From Pseudobdellovibrionaceae bacterium (lineage in GTDB: Bacteria > Bdellovibrionota > Bdellovibrionia > Bdellovibrionales > Bdellovibrionaceae): DNA of 64,000 bases. The stretch's first letter is position 1. Each line of letters begins with the position of its first letter. The DNA lies in NCBI GenBank assembly GCA_947449255.1, contig CANFQX010000006.1, positions 115,068 to 179,067 of the forward strand, in the 5' to 3' direction. The notes under the pieces were generated by a model, which ran no database searches, had not been told where the DNA came from, and saw only the letters and a program-made list of their open reading frames with translations. The translations under genes and the position numbers were made by a program. Shown here one piece after another: positions 17,430 through 26,738 of the stretch.

Positions 17430-18614
17430 TTGAACTCGGAATGTGTCTCTAAAATAAAAGCAGAATTCATTGCAGAGTTAAGGCTTGCGTACAATGATCT
17501 TAAAAATCACCCTCTTGAGGATATCCTCTCAGACAATTTAATATCTCCATTTGATGTCCAGCTTCCAGCTGCAGTTTTAAAGCAAGCCCAAGATATTATT
17601 TCTATCCTATTCAACATGAGGGAAAAAAAAAATTACCAAGCAAGATATCAAGACTTCCTTATAAAAAAGGGTCTTAAAGATCCGGGCAATAAATCCATAG
17701 CCATGAGTTATGATTTTCATCTCGACGAAAATCATAATCTTAAACTCATCGAAGTGAACACCAATGCCGGTTTCATGGCTCTTGGGCATGAGATGTATAA
17801 GGCAAAAAAAATTCCACTTCCTGTCTCTGACTTTTCTCTCAATGAAATTGCGGAGAATATTGAGAGCGAAATGAGTCTCCAAGGCAAATCCATTCACAAA
17901 GATATGAAGATCGCAATTATAGACAAAAATCCAAGTGAACAAGGACTGTATCCTGAATTTTTGCTTTACAACGAAATTTTCAAATCTCGCGGCTGGAATT
18001 CGAGGATTATCGACTATAGAGATTTGTTTAAAGACTTCGATCCAGAATTTATTTACAATCGACACACTGATTTTTATCTCACCGATCCCGAAGTCGGTCC
18101 TTTGCGTCAGAAATTTATAAATGGTGAAATCTGTCTTTCGCCCAACCCCTTTGAATACTTTATGATCGCCGACAAGCAACGCTTGATCGACTGGAGCCAA
18201 AATGGATTTTTTGATCTCCTTGAGATGCCTGCCGCGGAAAAGAATCTGTTAGAAAGTTCTATTCCAAAATCTTATGACGTCTCTGTTGGCAATGCAGATC
18301 AAATCTGGAGCATGAGAAAAAAACTCTTTTTAAAACCAAAAAATGCTTTCGGCTCTAAACAGTCCTATAGAGGGGCCTCAATAAGCCGCAAGACCTTTGA
18401 TGAACTCATCAAAGAGGAAACAATTGCCCAAGAATACATACCCGCCCCAGAGGTCACCTACGAAGATCCTGGTGGATCCATGACTTTCAAGTATGACCTG
18501 CGTTGCTATGCCTATCAAGGCAGGCTTCAACTTGTTGTCGCACGCCTCTACCAGGGACAAGTCACAAACCTGCGAACTCCCCTTGGGGGGTTTGCTTGCG
18601 TGAAGTTTATCTAG
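17430..18614 (+). CDS. ATP-grasp-like ligase of unknown substrate
   Basis: A 394-residue protein started at TTG with a GGAGG site five bases upstream. I read it as ATP-grasp-like from LIEVNTNAG (residues ~107-115), a C-terminal KPKNAFGSKQSYRGAS nucleotide-lid segment, QEYIPAPE and the metal-binding strand KYDLRCYAYQG, then NLRTPLGGFA near the end. The order hints at a glutathionylspermidine-synthase-like or circularly permuted layout; this is inference. Such enzymes join a carboxylate to an amine via acyl phosphate. No signal peptide. It precedes the SelO-like gene by 133 nt. The substrate is unknown. Confidence 0.7.
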   Translation: MNSECVSKIKAEFIAELRLAYNDLKNHPLEDILSDNLISPFDVQLPAAVLKQAQDIISILFNMREKKNYQARYQDFLIKKGLKDPGNKSIAMSYDFHLDENHNLKLIEVNTNAGFMALGHEMYKAKKIPLPVSDFSLNEIAENIESEMSLQGKSIHKDMKIAIIDKNPSEQGLYPEFLLYNEIFKSRGWNSRIIDYRDLFKDFDPEFIYNRHTDFYLTDPEVGPLRQKFINGEICLSPNPFEYFMIADKQRLIDWSQNGFFDLLEMPAAEKNLLESSIPKSYDVSVGNADQIWSMRKKLFLKPKNAFGSKQSYRGASISRKTFDELIKEETIAQEYIPAPEVTYEDPGGSMTFKYDLRCYAYQGRLQLVVARLYQGQVTNLRTPLGGFACVKFI

Positions 18615-18679
18615 CCAGGAGCAGCACCCCCGTCTTTAAAGAAATTTCCTGAAAAATCATAAAAAGCCTGAATTCTGTC

Positions 18680-18706
18680 TCAAGTATAATCGTCACATTC
18701 CGATAC
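18680..18706 (+). promoter_or_regulatory. Sigma-28-like promoter candidate before the SelO-like gene
   Basis: TCAAGTAT (18680-18687), exactly 11 nt, TCCGATAC (18699-18706): 6/8 matches in each box to TAAAGTTT-N11-GCCGATAA. A TATAAT at 18685-18690 overlaps it and could serve sigma-70 instead. An AAGGAG ribosome site follows at 18730-18735. Confidence 0.4.
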
Positions 18707-18747
18707 GGTATTGAACTCGAAATATCGACAAGGAGCGCAGTGCCGTC

Positions 18748-20619
18748 ATGACGATGAAGTACAATCGGGCTAAAAAGCCTGAAATCTCGACAGAGTTTTA
18801 TAATAAATTTGATAGCATCAATGGTGAGCACCCCTATATGGTTGCGGTCAAAGACGGCTACATTCCCTATCGAGTTCGACAACTGAATCATGGACAGGTT
18901 GCCTACTTCAACTTTTCATTGGCAAAAGAAATGGGCTTGATAAGTTCGAATCACCCTAGTGAAATGAATGAAATCCTAGAACAAAAACTTTTAGATACCT
19001 TTGCTCTTCAAATCATCAATGAATATGATGAACTTTCTAAACGAAGAATTGATCCTAGCCTTATTCGCCCAAACAAATACATGGCCACTCGCTACCTCCA
19101 ATTGCAGCATGCAAATAAGCAGGGAAAGACATCAGGCGATGGCAGAGGCATATGGAACGGCATCATAAAACACAATAACCTCACTTGGGATATTTCAAGC
19201 CGAGGTACGGGGGTAACCTGCCTTTCTCCCGGCTCAGTTGAAGCAAAAAAGGCTCTTAAAACTGGTGGAACAGAATTCGGCTATGGTTGTGGCCTGGCTG
19301 AGATGGACGAATTGCTAGGAGCCTCAATACTTGCGGAAATTATTCATCTTCAGGGTGTACGCACAGAGCGAGTTTTGTGTGTGATTGACCTAGGCAAGGG
19401 GTATGGAATCGGAGTTCGCGCAGCCCCCAATCTCCTGCGCCCTGCACATCTGTTCTTGTATTTAAAACAAGAGAAATATGACTCTCTAAAAGCTGCCACC
19501 GACTACCTGATTCAGAGACAGCTCGAGAACAAAAACTTCGCTATAGACTCCAATAAATCACACAAAAACCAATATGATCAATGGTTGGACTTCATATGTG
19601 ATTCCTTTGCCGAATTCAGTGCCAAACTAGACACGGACTATATTTTTGCATGGTTGGATTGGGACGGAGACAACGTACTTGCTGATGCGGGAATTATTGA
19701 CTATGGAAGCATTCGTCAATTTGGAATACGCCACGATAAATATCGCTACGATGATATTCAACGTTTTTCAACCAACTTAAATGAACAAAAAGCCAAAGCA
19801 CGCCTCATGGTGAAAGTCTTTGTTCAGTTGGTTGATTACCTAAAAACGAAAAAGAAAAAACCACTGCAAAACTTTGATCATCACCCGATTGTTAAAAAAT
19901 TTAATAATCATTTTAAAGTTCATCGCGAGAAAAGAATCCTATTCAGAATGGGCTTTAATGAAACCCAGACCACCAACATACTTACTCAAAAATCAATTTT
20001 TTCAAAATTTGAAAAAGATTTTACCTTTCTAGAGAAGGTCAAAATCAGTGGCAGTTCAGAAAAGGTAGCCGATGGAGTTAATCACCCGCCCCTTTTCAAC
20101 ATCCGCCGAGCGCTTAAAACCTACCCAAGATTTATTGCAGAAAACACCCTTCCTCTAGAAGAGCGCTTAATGCCTGCAAAAACTTTTTTTCAAATTATTC
20201 TGTCTGGTTTTGCCAAAGCTTGCGACAGCAGAATCGACTCAAAACAGGCAAAAAAAATAATTTCATTTCAAAAATCATACCTACAGCTCATTAAAGTTTC
20301 CACAAAAACAGGCAATCAAAAACAAGCGATCGCTGAAATATGTGCACGAGCTGAGAAATTTAACTCAGAAAAAAGAATAACTGGAAATGCTCTGATTGAA
20401 ATGGTCGATGAAATCATTTTTCAAAAGAATAAGGGGCTTTCCTATGAGGATATTCAGAGCACAATCGATCAGTTGATTTTCAAAAACGAAGGAACCCAGG
20501 AATTAATAAAAGAAAATTCTGGCAACATTCTTCAATTTCAGAGGCCCAACTCTAAAATGAAAACAAGCTTACTTGATAAAATAATGAAACTCATCGAAGA
20601 ACATAAAGAGTCTATTTAG
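18748..20619 (+). CDS. Divergent SelO-like pseudokinase (putative protein AMPylase)
   Basis: A 623-residue protein whose first half follows the SelO/YdiU order: GDGRG (~130), WDISSRGTG aligned to the family's WxxQLKGxG, a Gly/Glu-rich helix with LAEII, LLRPAHLFLY aligned to the RVGTFQ strand, then Asp308-Asn309 and Asp318-Tyr-Gly, spaced nine residues as in characterised SelO. SelO enzymes transfer AMP to protein hydroxyls. The Lys of LKG is replaced by Arg152. The C-terminal ~270 residues do not match the usual SelO tail and lack its Cys/selenocysteine end. Function is inferred only. Confidence 0.7.
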   Translation: MTMKYNRAKKPEISTEFYNKFDSINGEHPYMVAVKDGYIPYRVRQLNHGQVAYFNFSLAKEMGLISSNHPSEMNEILEQKLLDTFALQIINEYDELSKRRIDPSLIRPNKYMATRYLQLQHANKQGKTSGDGRGIWNGIIKHNNLTWDISSRGTGVTCLSPGSVEAKKALKTGGTEFGYGCGLAEMDELLGASILAEIIHLQGVRTERVLCVIDLGKGYGIGVRAAPNLLRPAHLFLYLKQEKYDSLKAATDYLIQRQLENKNFAIDSNKSHKNQYDQWLDFICDSFAEFSAKLDTDYIFAWLDWDGDNVLADAGIIDYGSIRQFGIRHDKYRYDDIQRFSTNLNEQKAKARLMVKVFVQLVDYLKTKKKKPLQNFDHHPIVKKFNNHFKVHREKRILFRMGFNETQTTNILTQKSIFSKFEKDFTFLEKVKISGSSEKVADGVNHPPLFNIRRALKTYPRFIAENTLPLEERLMPAKTFFQIILSGFAKACDSRIDSKQAKKIISFQKSYLQLIKVSTKTGNQKQAIAEICARAEKFNSEKRITGNALIEMVDEIIFQKNKGLSYEDIQSTIDQLIFKNEGTQELIKENSGNILQFQRPNSKMKTSLLDKIMKLIEEHKESI

Positions 20620-20649
20620 ATCAAAAGTTATTATCGAACACAAGCAGCT

Positions 20650-21297
20650 TCACTTGGATGCTTGTAGCTTAATTAACTTTTCTCGAACCCATCTTCGAAT
20701 TATTGGATACTCTTCATCCTGGAGAGTATGTTCCTTTTTCATTTCAACCCAATCAACTTTTAGACCAGCACCGATTAATTTATTCACTCCGTACTTAGTT
20801 TCTTCGATCGGTAAAACATCATCTTGAAACCCATGAGTAAACAACCACGGAGTTTTTAATGCCTCGCTAGAAAGGGTAGTTTTCCAACGTGGGTAAAAAT
20901 TAAAATAACCACTTATTCCAACAACTCCGCCAAGTTTTTTAGGGTAGTTCATTCCTATGTCGGCACTTATCAAGCAACCCTGTGAAAAGCCAAATAAGAA
21001 TATGTTTTCGCTCTTCCAACCCTGGTTTTCAAGATCATTTAGCAGGTCAAATAACTTTTCTCTAATTTTTACGACTCCGCGACTCTGATAAGGTGGCTCA
21101 CCGTACCAGGTGTAACCGTCTAGAAATTTTCTTGGTGCATTCAAAAGCAAATAGTTCATCTCCGGAACCTTCATTTCCTGATCAAATAATGAAAATGGTT
21201 TTATGCTGTCACCACGTCCGTGCAGCACAATCATCAAAAACTGAGATTTCTTCTTTGCTGATATGAATTTATATTTGAAATAATCAGTATGTATCAT
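20650..21297 (-). CDS. Serine esterase (carboxylesterase/phospholipase type)
   Basis: A 215-residue alpha/beta hydrolase with LHGRGD near the N-terminus, nucleophile motif GFSQG, acid Asp in HGFQDDVLP and base His in KKEHTL. This is the pattern of small acyl-protein thioesterase/carboxylesterases. The start at 21297 is chosen because AGAGGTGAG precedes it and the ATG overlaps the stop of the S41 protease (ATGA). It is cytosolic by sequence. The substrate is unknown. Confidence 0.85.
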   Translation of the reverse strand: MIHTDYFKYKFISAKKKSQFLMIVLHGRGDSIKPFSLFDQEMKVPEMNYLLLNAPRKFLDGYTWYGEPPYQSRGVVKIREKLFDLLNDLENQGWKSENIFLFGFSQGCLISADIGMNYPKKLGGVVGISGYFNFYPRWKTTLSSEALKTPWLFTHGFQDDVLPIEETKYGVNKLIGAGLKVDWVEMKKEHTLQDEEYPIIRRWVREKLIKLQASK

Positions 21298-22892
21298 CGG
21301 CTCACCTCTGCATATGATTTCCCACAAAATAAAACTCTTTTTGCCGACGCAATTTGAACATCATCGGGATCCGAAGGATCTACATCTTCCAGACAGTCTT
21401 TAGTGGAAACGATAATTCTGTGAAAATCAGTTTTATGATCTAATGGCAAAAGTGGGTTCATGAATTGATCACTTTCCCTGCTGACATCAATTTTATCAAA
21501 GACAACCGGAACGTCTGGGGTTAAACCAACCAGCTGAACAGACCTCCCAGAGGGCAAATAATAAAATCCCTTGGTCTCAAATAGGGCAATTTTTTTATTT
21601 TGTGTCCAGTATTCACCCTCTTGAAACGACCCCTTACCAAAAGTTCTCTCACCGACTATTAAAGATCTCTTAAAATCTTGGAGGGCTCCAGCAACGATCT
21701 CTGCTGCGCTTGCCGATCCAGCATTTACTAAAACTGCTAAAGGAAGGTCAAAAATCTTTTCCTCACTACCATAAAATGTCTCCAATTTTTTTGTCATATC
21801 AAGGTATTTAACTTCAAATATCTTTTTTTCGGGCCCTAAAAACAAACTCGCAATACATGCGGCCTCTTCCATCTGCCCGCCTGGATTGTCCCGTAAATCT
21901 AATATCAAGCCACGCGCCTTGGCTTTTTTTACAGCCAAAACTGCTTCTTTAACTCTTTGACATGATCCCCTGGCAAATTTGTTAAGACCAATTATAGCAA
22001 CAGGCTTAATCCCATCCACGAAGCGAGTAGAAACAGAGGAAACCGTAGTTTCACTCCGAGCAAGGTTAAAAAAGAACTCTTTGCCACCTCTCAATATTTT
22101 CACTTTAACAATAGATCCAAGGTCACCCTTCATCAATTCGTAGAGGCGAACTTGCAATAAATTATTGGTGCTATGACCATCGATTTCAAAAAGAACGTCA
22201 CCCTTTTGAACTCCTGCCTTCTTTGCAGAACTTCCTTCTAGTACTTTTCGTACGACATAATTATTGTGGAGCATTCCAATATTCATGCCTAGCGAATTTG
22301 ACTTATTATCTGACTTTGAGATGACTTCTTTAAAAAATGCAACTGGGACTAAGTAGGTGTGGGGATCACGAAACACAGAAATAAACCCATTAAGACCAAC
22401 ACCAACAATAAATGCTTTTTTAGAATTTGAAATATATTTTGTTTTAAGCTCATTCCATATTTTTGAAAATGAAATCTTGATACCCTGTTCAAGCGATTGA
22501 TTTTCTGACTTTGATTGACCTATTTCACTTCGATAATAGCTTTTCCAAACTTGCAACTGTTGTTTCTCAGAATTCATTTGGTTAGATAAGCTTGCATTGA
22601 CGCCAATAATTTCACCTTCGGTATTGATTGTCTTATTGAATCGATTTGCAATAGAAATAACTGCATTGGTACACGCTAGAAAATAACGTTCAGAACTCGC
22701 GCAGGTGTCATCCTGAATAAGTTCTTCAAGTGATTTAGCGTCTAATCCGGTCTCAGACCAATACTGATCGACTGACTTAACACCGATAGGCGACTTACCC
22801 AAATCAGTGTAAAACCGAAGAAAGCCCAAGAGCATGCCAGCCGATAATACTGCAACTGAAACGATTGAAAATCGTGCCGAAGAAATTTGCAC
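21294..22892 (-). CDS. S41 carboxyl-terminal processing protease (CtpA-like)
   Basis: About 532 residues from GTG 22892, chosen for a GGGAGG site six bases upstream; a GTG at 22916 is possible. An N-terminal membrane anchor (~8-25) is followed by a long helical region, a PDZ domain (AKKAGVQKGDVLFEIDG) and the protease domain. The catalytic Ser393 lies in NAGSASAAEI and Lys420 in GERTFGKGS. It should degrade or trim envelope proteins from their C-termini in the periplasm. It is translationally coupled to the downstream esterase. Confidence 0.9.
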   Translation of the reverse strand: MQISSARFSIVSVAVLSAGMLLGFLRFYTDLGKSPIGVKSVDQYWSETGLDAKSLEELIQDDTCASSERYFLACTNAVISIANRFNKTINTEGEIIGVNASLSNQMNSEKQQLQVWKSYYRSEIGQSKSENQSLEQGIKISFSKIWNELKTKYISNSKKAFIVGVGLNGFISVFRDPHTYLVPVAFFKEVISKSDNKSNSLGMNIGMLHNNYVVRKVLEGSSAKKAGVQKGDVLFEIDGHSTNNLLQVRLYELMKGDLGSIVKVKILRGGKEFFFNLARSETTVSSVSTRFVDGIKPVAIIGLNKFARGSCQRVKEAVLAVKKAKARGLILDLRDNPGGQMEEAACIASLFLGPEKKIFEVKYLDMTKKLETFYGSEEKIFDLPLAVLVNAGSASAAEIVAGALQDFKRSLIVGERTFGKGSFQEGEYWTQNKKIALFETKGFYYLPSGRSVQLVGLTPDVPVVFDKIDVSRESDQFMNPLLPLDHKTDFHRIIVSTKDCLEDVDPSDPDDVQIASAKRVLFCGKSYAEVSR

Positions 22893-23104
22893 CGGCTGCC
22901 TCCCATAAATACGCACCTAAGCAGACCTAAGCAACCTTTGTGCCGAACCCAGACAGGCCAAAGCTGTCTGAATACCCATGGCCTCAAATAGGCTATGAAG
23001 GCATGAATTAAATGCATATTTGATCAAAGCTTTCACAGCTTAATGGTGCAGGGAATTTTAAATAGTCAGATTCAAATCACTGTCGAAATAATTGACAGTC
23101 AAAA

Positions 23105-23126
23105 GGGGCTTTTGCGAATCAGCCCA
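23105..23126 (-). terminator. Terminator of the leftward GHKL kinase gene
   Basis: On the minus strand, GGGCT and AGCCC pair across a 10-nt loop and are followed by CTTTT. The 5' arm overlaps the kinase stop codon. A second small repeat (ACTGTC 23079-23084 / GACAGT 23094-23099) follows. The rest of the 22917-23118 gap shows no gene. Confidence 0.55.
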
Positions 23127-24012
23127 AAATAATCAAGGTGGCCTTCTGCTTTTCAAAAATTAGATTTCGTTTTGTTATTTTTAATTTACATAGAATTTCA
23201 GTGCTCTGGTTTTCCGTGAGCTTAAATATCATCTCGCTCGCCCAAAGGAATATCATATATAAACCAAGTCCGGCTCCACCATCAGAATCTAATTTTACGG
23301 TTTTTTCGGTGGCCGCTCTATGCAACGACCTAAATATATCCGCTTTATTCAAAGTACCAAAGGTGTCCTTAACATAAAGCCACAAAAATTCATCATCGGC
23401 AAAAATATCAAATCTTACGGAATGGCCTTCAGGCAGACTGAATTTTGATTTTCGATCTGGAGAAACTGGCTTGTCAGTTCCTACATCTCTGTACGCATCA
23501 AAGAAGCCGTTGGTAATAAGCTCTGAAGCAATAACCCCAACTATATCAGGAAAGCCCAAAAAACATGGCAGTGGCTCTACAAGCTCTTTAATTTCACTAT
23601 AAGCCAACCAGCGCTCTTCTGTATTCGTTAACGTAAAACTTTTCTCAAATTTTACTTTTGCTTTATCCACTGATGAAAGATTCATGCTGGAACTTGCCTG
23701 GTCTATAAATTCCCCAAAATTGGAGTCTTTCAATGATGGCAGAAGCTCTGCATACCGCTCCTCAGAAAATAAAAAACTAATTTTTGGAAACCGAAGATAA
23801 TGTCCAAAAAGGTCATCGCCATTCTTTTCTGAATATATAAGAATGATAAACTTAACTTTAGTCCAGATGGCTTCACTTCTGTTCTCTAACCAATTAATAT
23901 TATCGAGACTAACAGAAAGAACTGCCGGATGCTCAATCTGGTCGAAAGCATTGAAGTCACTAGGACTTTTTAGATGGACTAAATAAGTGAAATTTTGAAG
24001 CTCCATTGACAT
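23119..24012 (-). CDS. GHKL ATPase, anti-sigma-factor-kinase-like (paralogue of the 24592 gene)
   Basis: A 297-residue protein. The N-terminal ~140 residues look like a degenerate receiver-type alpha/beta fold. The C-terminal half is a GHKL ATPase with N box SELITNGFFDAY, VKDTFG in place of the usual DxGxG, and lid GGAGLGLYMI. No His-phosphorylation domain is present, so it fits RsbW/SpoIIAB-type kinases that phosphorylate STAS proteins. It is divergent from the STAS gene across ~77 nt and shares its architecture with 24592-25560. Confidence 0.8.
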   Translation of the reverse strand: MSMELQNFTYLVHLKSPSDFNAFDQIEHPAVLSVSLDNINWLENRSEAIWTKVKFIILIYSEKNGDDLFGHYLRFPKISFLFSEERYAELLPSLKDSNFGEFIDQASSSMNLSSVDKAKVKFEKSFTLTNTEERWLAYSEIKELVEPLPCFLGFPDIVGVIASELITNGFFDAYRDVGTDKPVSPDRKSKFSLPEGHSVRFDIFADDEFLWLYVKDTFGTLNKADIFRSLHRAATEKTVKLDSDGGAGLGLYMIFLWASEMIFKLTENQSTEILCKLKITKRNLIFEKQKATLIILG

Positions 24013-24089
24013 GATGCAACTATCCTGAAATATTTTTAGTACAATTGCAAATAGTAAGTTTGTTTTTTTAATTTAGAGGAATGAAAAAA

Positions 24090-24590
24090 ATGAGAGCTGC
24101 TGCTGCCGATAGCGTCATGAAATTTGATGGGATACTTGATGAAACCACTTCCTTTGAGAATCTAGTCTCCTTAGCACAACCTATTGAAGCCAATTCACCC
24201 GAAATTGTCGCTGCCGATTTATCAAAGATCCAACGAGCAAATTCGACAGGTATCGTAACCTGGCTGAGATTTGTAAAACAGTGCCCCTTTCCATTAAAAT
24301 ACGTCAATTCGCCAAAATGGTTGGTCAGCCAGTTCAATATGATCAATGGCTTTTTTGTCAATGGAAGCTATGTTGAAAGCTTTCAAGTCCCCTTTTTCTG
24401 CCCCGAAGACGAGAGCTACTTCGTATTTACTATGCTAGTCGGTATCGATATTCCAATACTTGATTCCTATACAAATTTTATCGTTCCAAACAGGATGCTC
24501 AACGAAAAGATCTATGAGGTCGATATCGAGCCCGAACTTTATTTTTCTTTTATTTCCCAAAATGCCAAAATCTTCAGGGAAAAAATATAA
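24090..24590 (+). CDS. STAS-like (anti-sigma antagonist type) protein
   Basis: A 166-residue protein started at ATG 24090, which sits nine bases after AGAGGA; ATG 24081 abuts the site and is less likely. VAADLSKIQRANSTGIVTWLRF matches the STAS core, with Asn-Ser-Thr-Gly at the position of the phosphorylated Asp-Ser-Ser-Gly; in the text only this motif is shown. The C-terminal ~70 residues extend beyond a normal STAS domain. It is probably the phospho-switch between the neighbouring kinases and the SpoIIE phosphatase. It ends 1 nt before the next gene. Confidence 0.7.
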   Translation: MRAAAADSVMKFDGILDETTSFENLVSLAQPIEANSPEIVAADLSKIQRANSTGIVTWLRFVKQCPFPLKYVNSPKWLVSQFNMINGFFVNGSYVESFQVPFFCPEDESYFVFTMLVGIDIPILDSYTNFIVPNRMLNEKIYEVDIEPELYFSFISQNAKIFREKI

Positions 24591-24591
24591 C

Positions 24592-25560
24592 ATGAAAAAA
24601 AGTTTAATTCTCACACATTTTTTTGAACCGGAATGGGCTATCGTTAATAAAATTAATACCATAGCAAAAAGCAGCAGTATAACGCCTATCCACTGCCCCA
24701 CCACAGAAATTCTTGAGGAGACCCTTTCCAAAATTCAATCTGATTCAAGAGTTCTTTTTTTCTCCGACGAGGGACTTATTTCTTACGTTCAGAGTCTATG
24801 TAAAAACAATTATGAGTTTCACTTCGAAATTGCATTATTTATTGATACCAAAATTGAGTCGGTGGCAAATTCAGTCAGTGAAATTGAACAGGTCAAGTAT
24901 CTTATTGGCAAAGACCAAAACGAATCCTTTGGACGGGACCTGGCCATTTTAATTAAAAAATTCAAAAATAGTGATATCTTGGATCTTGAAAAATACTTGT
25001 CTTTTGGCGCGGATGTTCATCGAACAAAAATATACAATTCAAAACAGAAGCATGACTCTGTCGCTGAGATTTTTGACTTTATTTCAGGCTGGGGAGACCC
25101 CGGCTATTCTCACCCCTATGATGATTATGCAAGAAAAGTTTCTGAAGTGACTGATGAGCTTATACTGAACGCAATTTTCAACGCAAATCCTCGATTAAAA
25201 AGTGCCGACAGGTCTTTGGAATTTATACTGAGTGAAGCGGAGTGTGTGGACGTCGCCTGGGGCTTTGATGGAGAAGTTTTTGGTGTCTCTGTGAAGGACT
25301 ATTTTGGAAAATTTAATCGTGAAACTGTCATGCAATATATTTCCGCTCAAAGGCATTTTGATGACGTCACTGGCAATTCAAGCGCTGGGTTAGGCCTTAA
25401 ACTTATTCTAGAGCGAACACACAATCTAATCACCAACGTCGAGGTTGAAAGAACAACTGAAGTCTTGGCCCTAGTTAGATTTGATGCAAGAAATCGGAAA
25501 TTTGAAAAAAGAAAGAAATCCGTTTATTATTTCTCCGTAAATACAAAAAAAATAAGCTAA
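24592..25560 (+). CDS. GHKL ATPase, anti-sigma-factor-kinase-like
   Basis: A 322-residue paralogue of 23119-24012. The N-terminal ~160 residues form a degenerate receiver-like domain. The C-terminal ATPase has N box TDELILNAIFNA, VKDYFG and lid SSAGLGLKLI. ATG 24592 is chosen because it follows the STAS stop directly and begins a KKSLILTHFF strand; the frame upstream is only readthrough. It is likely a Ser/Thr kinase acting on the STAS partner. Having two such kinases around one STAS protein is unusual. Confidence 0.8.
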   Translation: MKKSLILTHFFEPEWAIVNKINTIAKSSSITPIHCPTTEILEETLSKIQSDSRVLFFSDEGLISYVQSLCKNNYEFHFEIALFIDTKIESVANSVSEIEQVKYLIGKDQNESFGRDLAILIKKFKNSDILDLEKYLSFGADVHRTKIYNSKQKHDSVAEIFDFISGWGDPGYSHPYDDYARKVSEVTDELILNAIFNANPRLKSADRSLEFILSEAECVDVAWGFDGEVFGVSVKDYFGKFNRETVMQYISAQRHFDDVTGNSSAGLGLKLILERTHNLITNVEVERTTEVLALVRFDARNRKFEKRKKSVYYFSVNTKKIS

Positions 25561-25580
25561 ATACAACAACAGAGGACAAC

Positions 25581-26738
25581 ATGAAAATTACTCAAAAAAA
25601 TATTAAGTTCGCAGACAAAAATAAATTTCAACCCAGTGATCTTGTTGACCCAACGGCACAGCTAGCCCTGGTTTTTGCCAGTGTATCTTTTTTCACTGAC
25701 GAAAAGTTCATGAAATCTCTATTGAATGAATTTCCAACAGTAAAGTGGATGGGCTGTTCGACGGCCGGAGAGGTTTCCAGCAGCGGAGTGCGCGACGAAA
25801 CTGCCGTAATAACTAGTGTTAGATTTGATGATCCATCTGCAAAATTTAAGCTTATTGAATGCAAACTTGACAACCCTGAAAATTCCAAAAAGGCAGGCCA
25901 AACACTGGCTGATGGTCTGAAAAATAGTGACTTAAAGTATATTTTTATTTTGGGACCTGGTGTGAATGTCAACGGCAGCGAGCTAGTAAAAGGGATGTCT
26001 TCAGCTGTTTCAGATAGTGTTAGGATTTCTGGAGGCCTTGCCGGTGATGCTGGAAAATTTGAAAAGACTTACACCTTAACAAATGAGGGCGTATTTTCGG
26101 ATCGCCTTGTTGCTATTGGATTCTATGGAGATGGAATTAAAGCCATGCATGGTTGCCAAGGCGGATGGGATGCGTTTGGCAAAACAAGAAAGGTCACCAA
26201 GGTCAAAGGTAACATTCTTTACGAACTCGACAATGAACCAGCCTTGACCGTCTATAAAAATTATCTTGGGGAGTATGCAAAAGACCTTCCAGGGTCAGGA
26301 CTGCTTTTCCCTTTCGAAATAATCGGAGAAAACCAAGAAAAATCTGGCCTTATTCGAACCATTTTGGGAGTTAACGAAGTGGATGGCTCTTTAACATTCG
26401 CAGGAGATATTGCAGAAAACTCGAATTTAAGATTAATGCAAGCTAACAATGACGGTCTAGTTCAAGGATCAAAAAATGCTTCAATACAAGCCTTTAACGA
26501 TAACAGCACTCAACAAGCACTTGGACTTATCGTCAGCTGCGTTGGCAGAAAAATTGTTATGGGAATAAACGTTGAAGATGAGGTTGATGCCGTGAAAGAA
26601 ACTTTTGGGCCAAACACTGTTTTAACTGGATTCTATTCAAATGGAGAAATCAGCCCTGATGGTTTTGGCCATTCTTGCCAGCTTCACAATCAAACTATGA
26701 CAATCACAAGAATCTTTGAGACGAATGGCAATAAGTAA
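25581..26738 (+). CDS. FIST-domain sensor protein
   Basis: A 385-residue soluble protein covering FIST-N and FIST-C. Typical strings are GCSTAGEV (~58-65), ISGGLAGDAGKF, LPGSGLLFPF, GLIRTILGV and the closing TGFYSNGEISP. FIST domains are thought to bind small ligands such as amino acids and commonly feed signal-transduction proteins. Its end overlaps the SpoIIE phosphatase gene by 14 nt, so it probably gates that phosphatase. Confidence 0.9.
   Translation: MKITQKNIKFADKNKFQPSDLVDPTAQLALVFASVSFFTDEKFMKSLLNEFPTVKWMGCSTAGEVSSSGVRDETAVITSVRFDDPSAKFKLIECKLDNPENSKKAGQTLADGLKNSDLKYIFILGPGVNVNGSELVKGMSSAVSDSVRISGGLAGDAGKFEKTYTLTNEGVFSDRLVAIGFYGDGIKAMHGCQGGWDAFGKTRKVTKVKGNILYELDNEPALTVYKNYLGEYAKDLPGSGLLFPFEIIGENQEKSGLIRTILGVNEVDGSLTFAGDIAENSNLRLMQANNDGLVQGSKNASIQAFNDNSTQQALGLIVSCVGRKIVMGINVEDEVDAVKETFGPNTVLTGFYSNGEISPDGFGHSCQLHNQTMTITRIFETNGNK

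Noticed and set aside
17607..18200. 197-codon antisense frame
   Set aside because: It is a shadow of the ATP-grasp gene; it has no ribosome site and a composition expected of the reverse strand.
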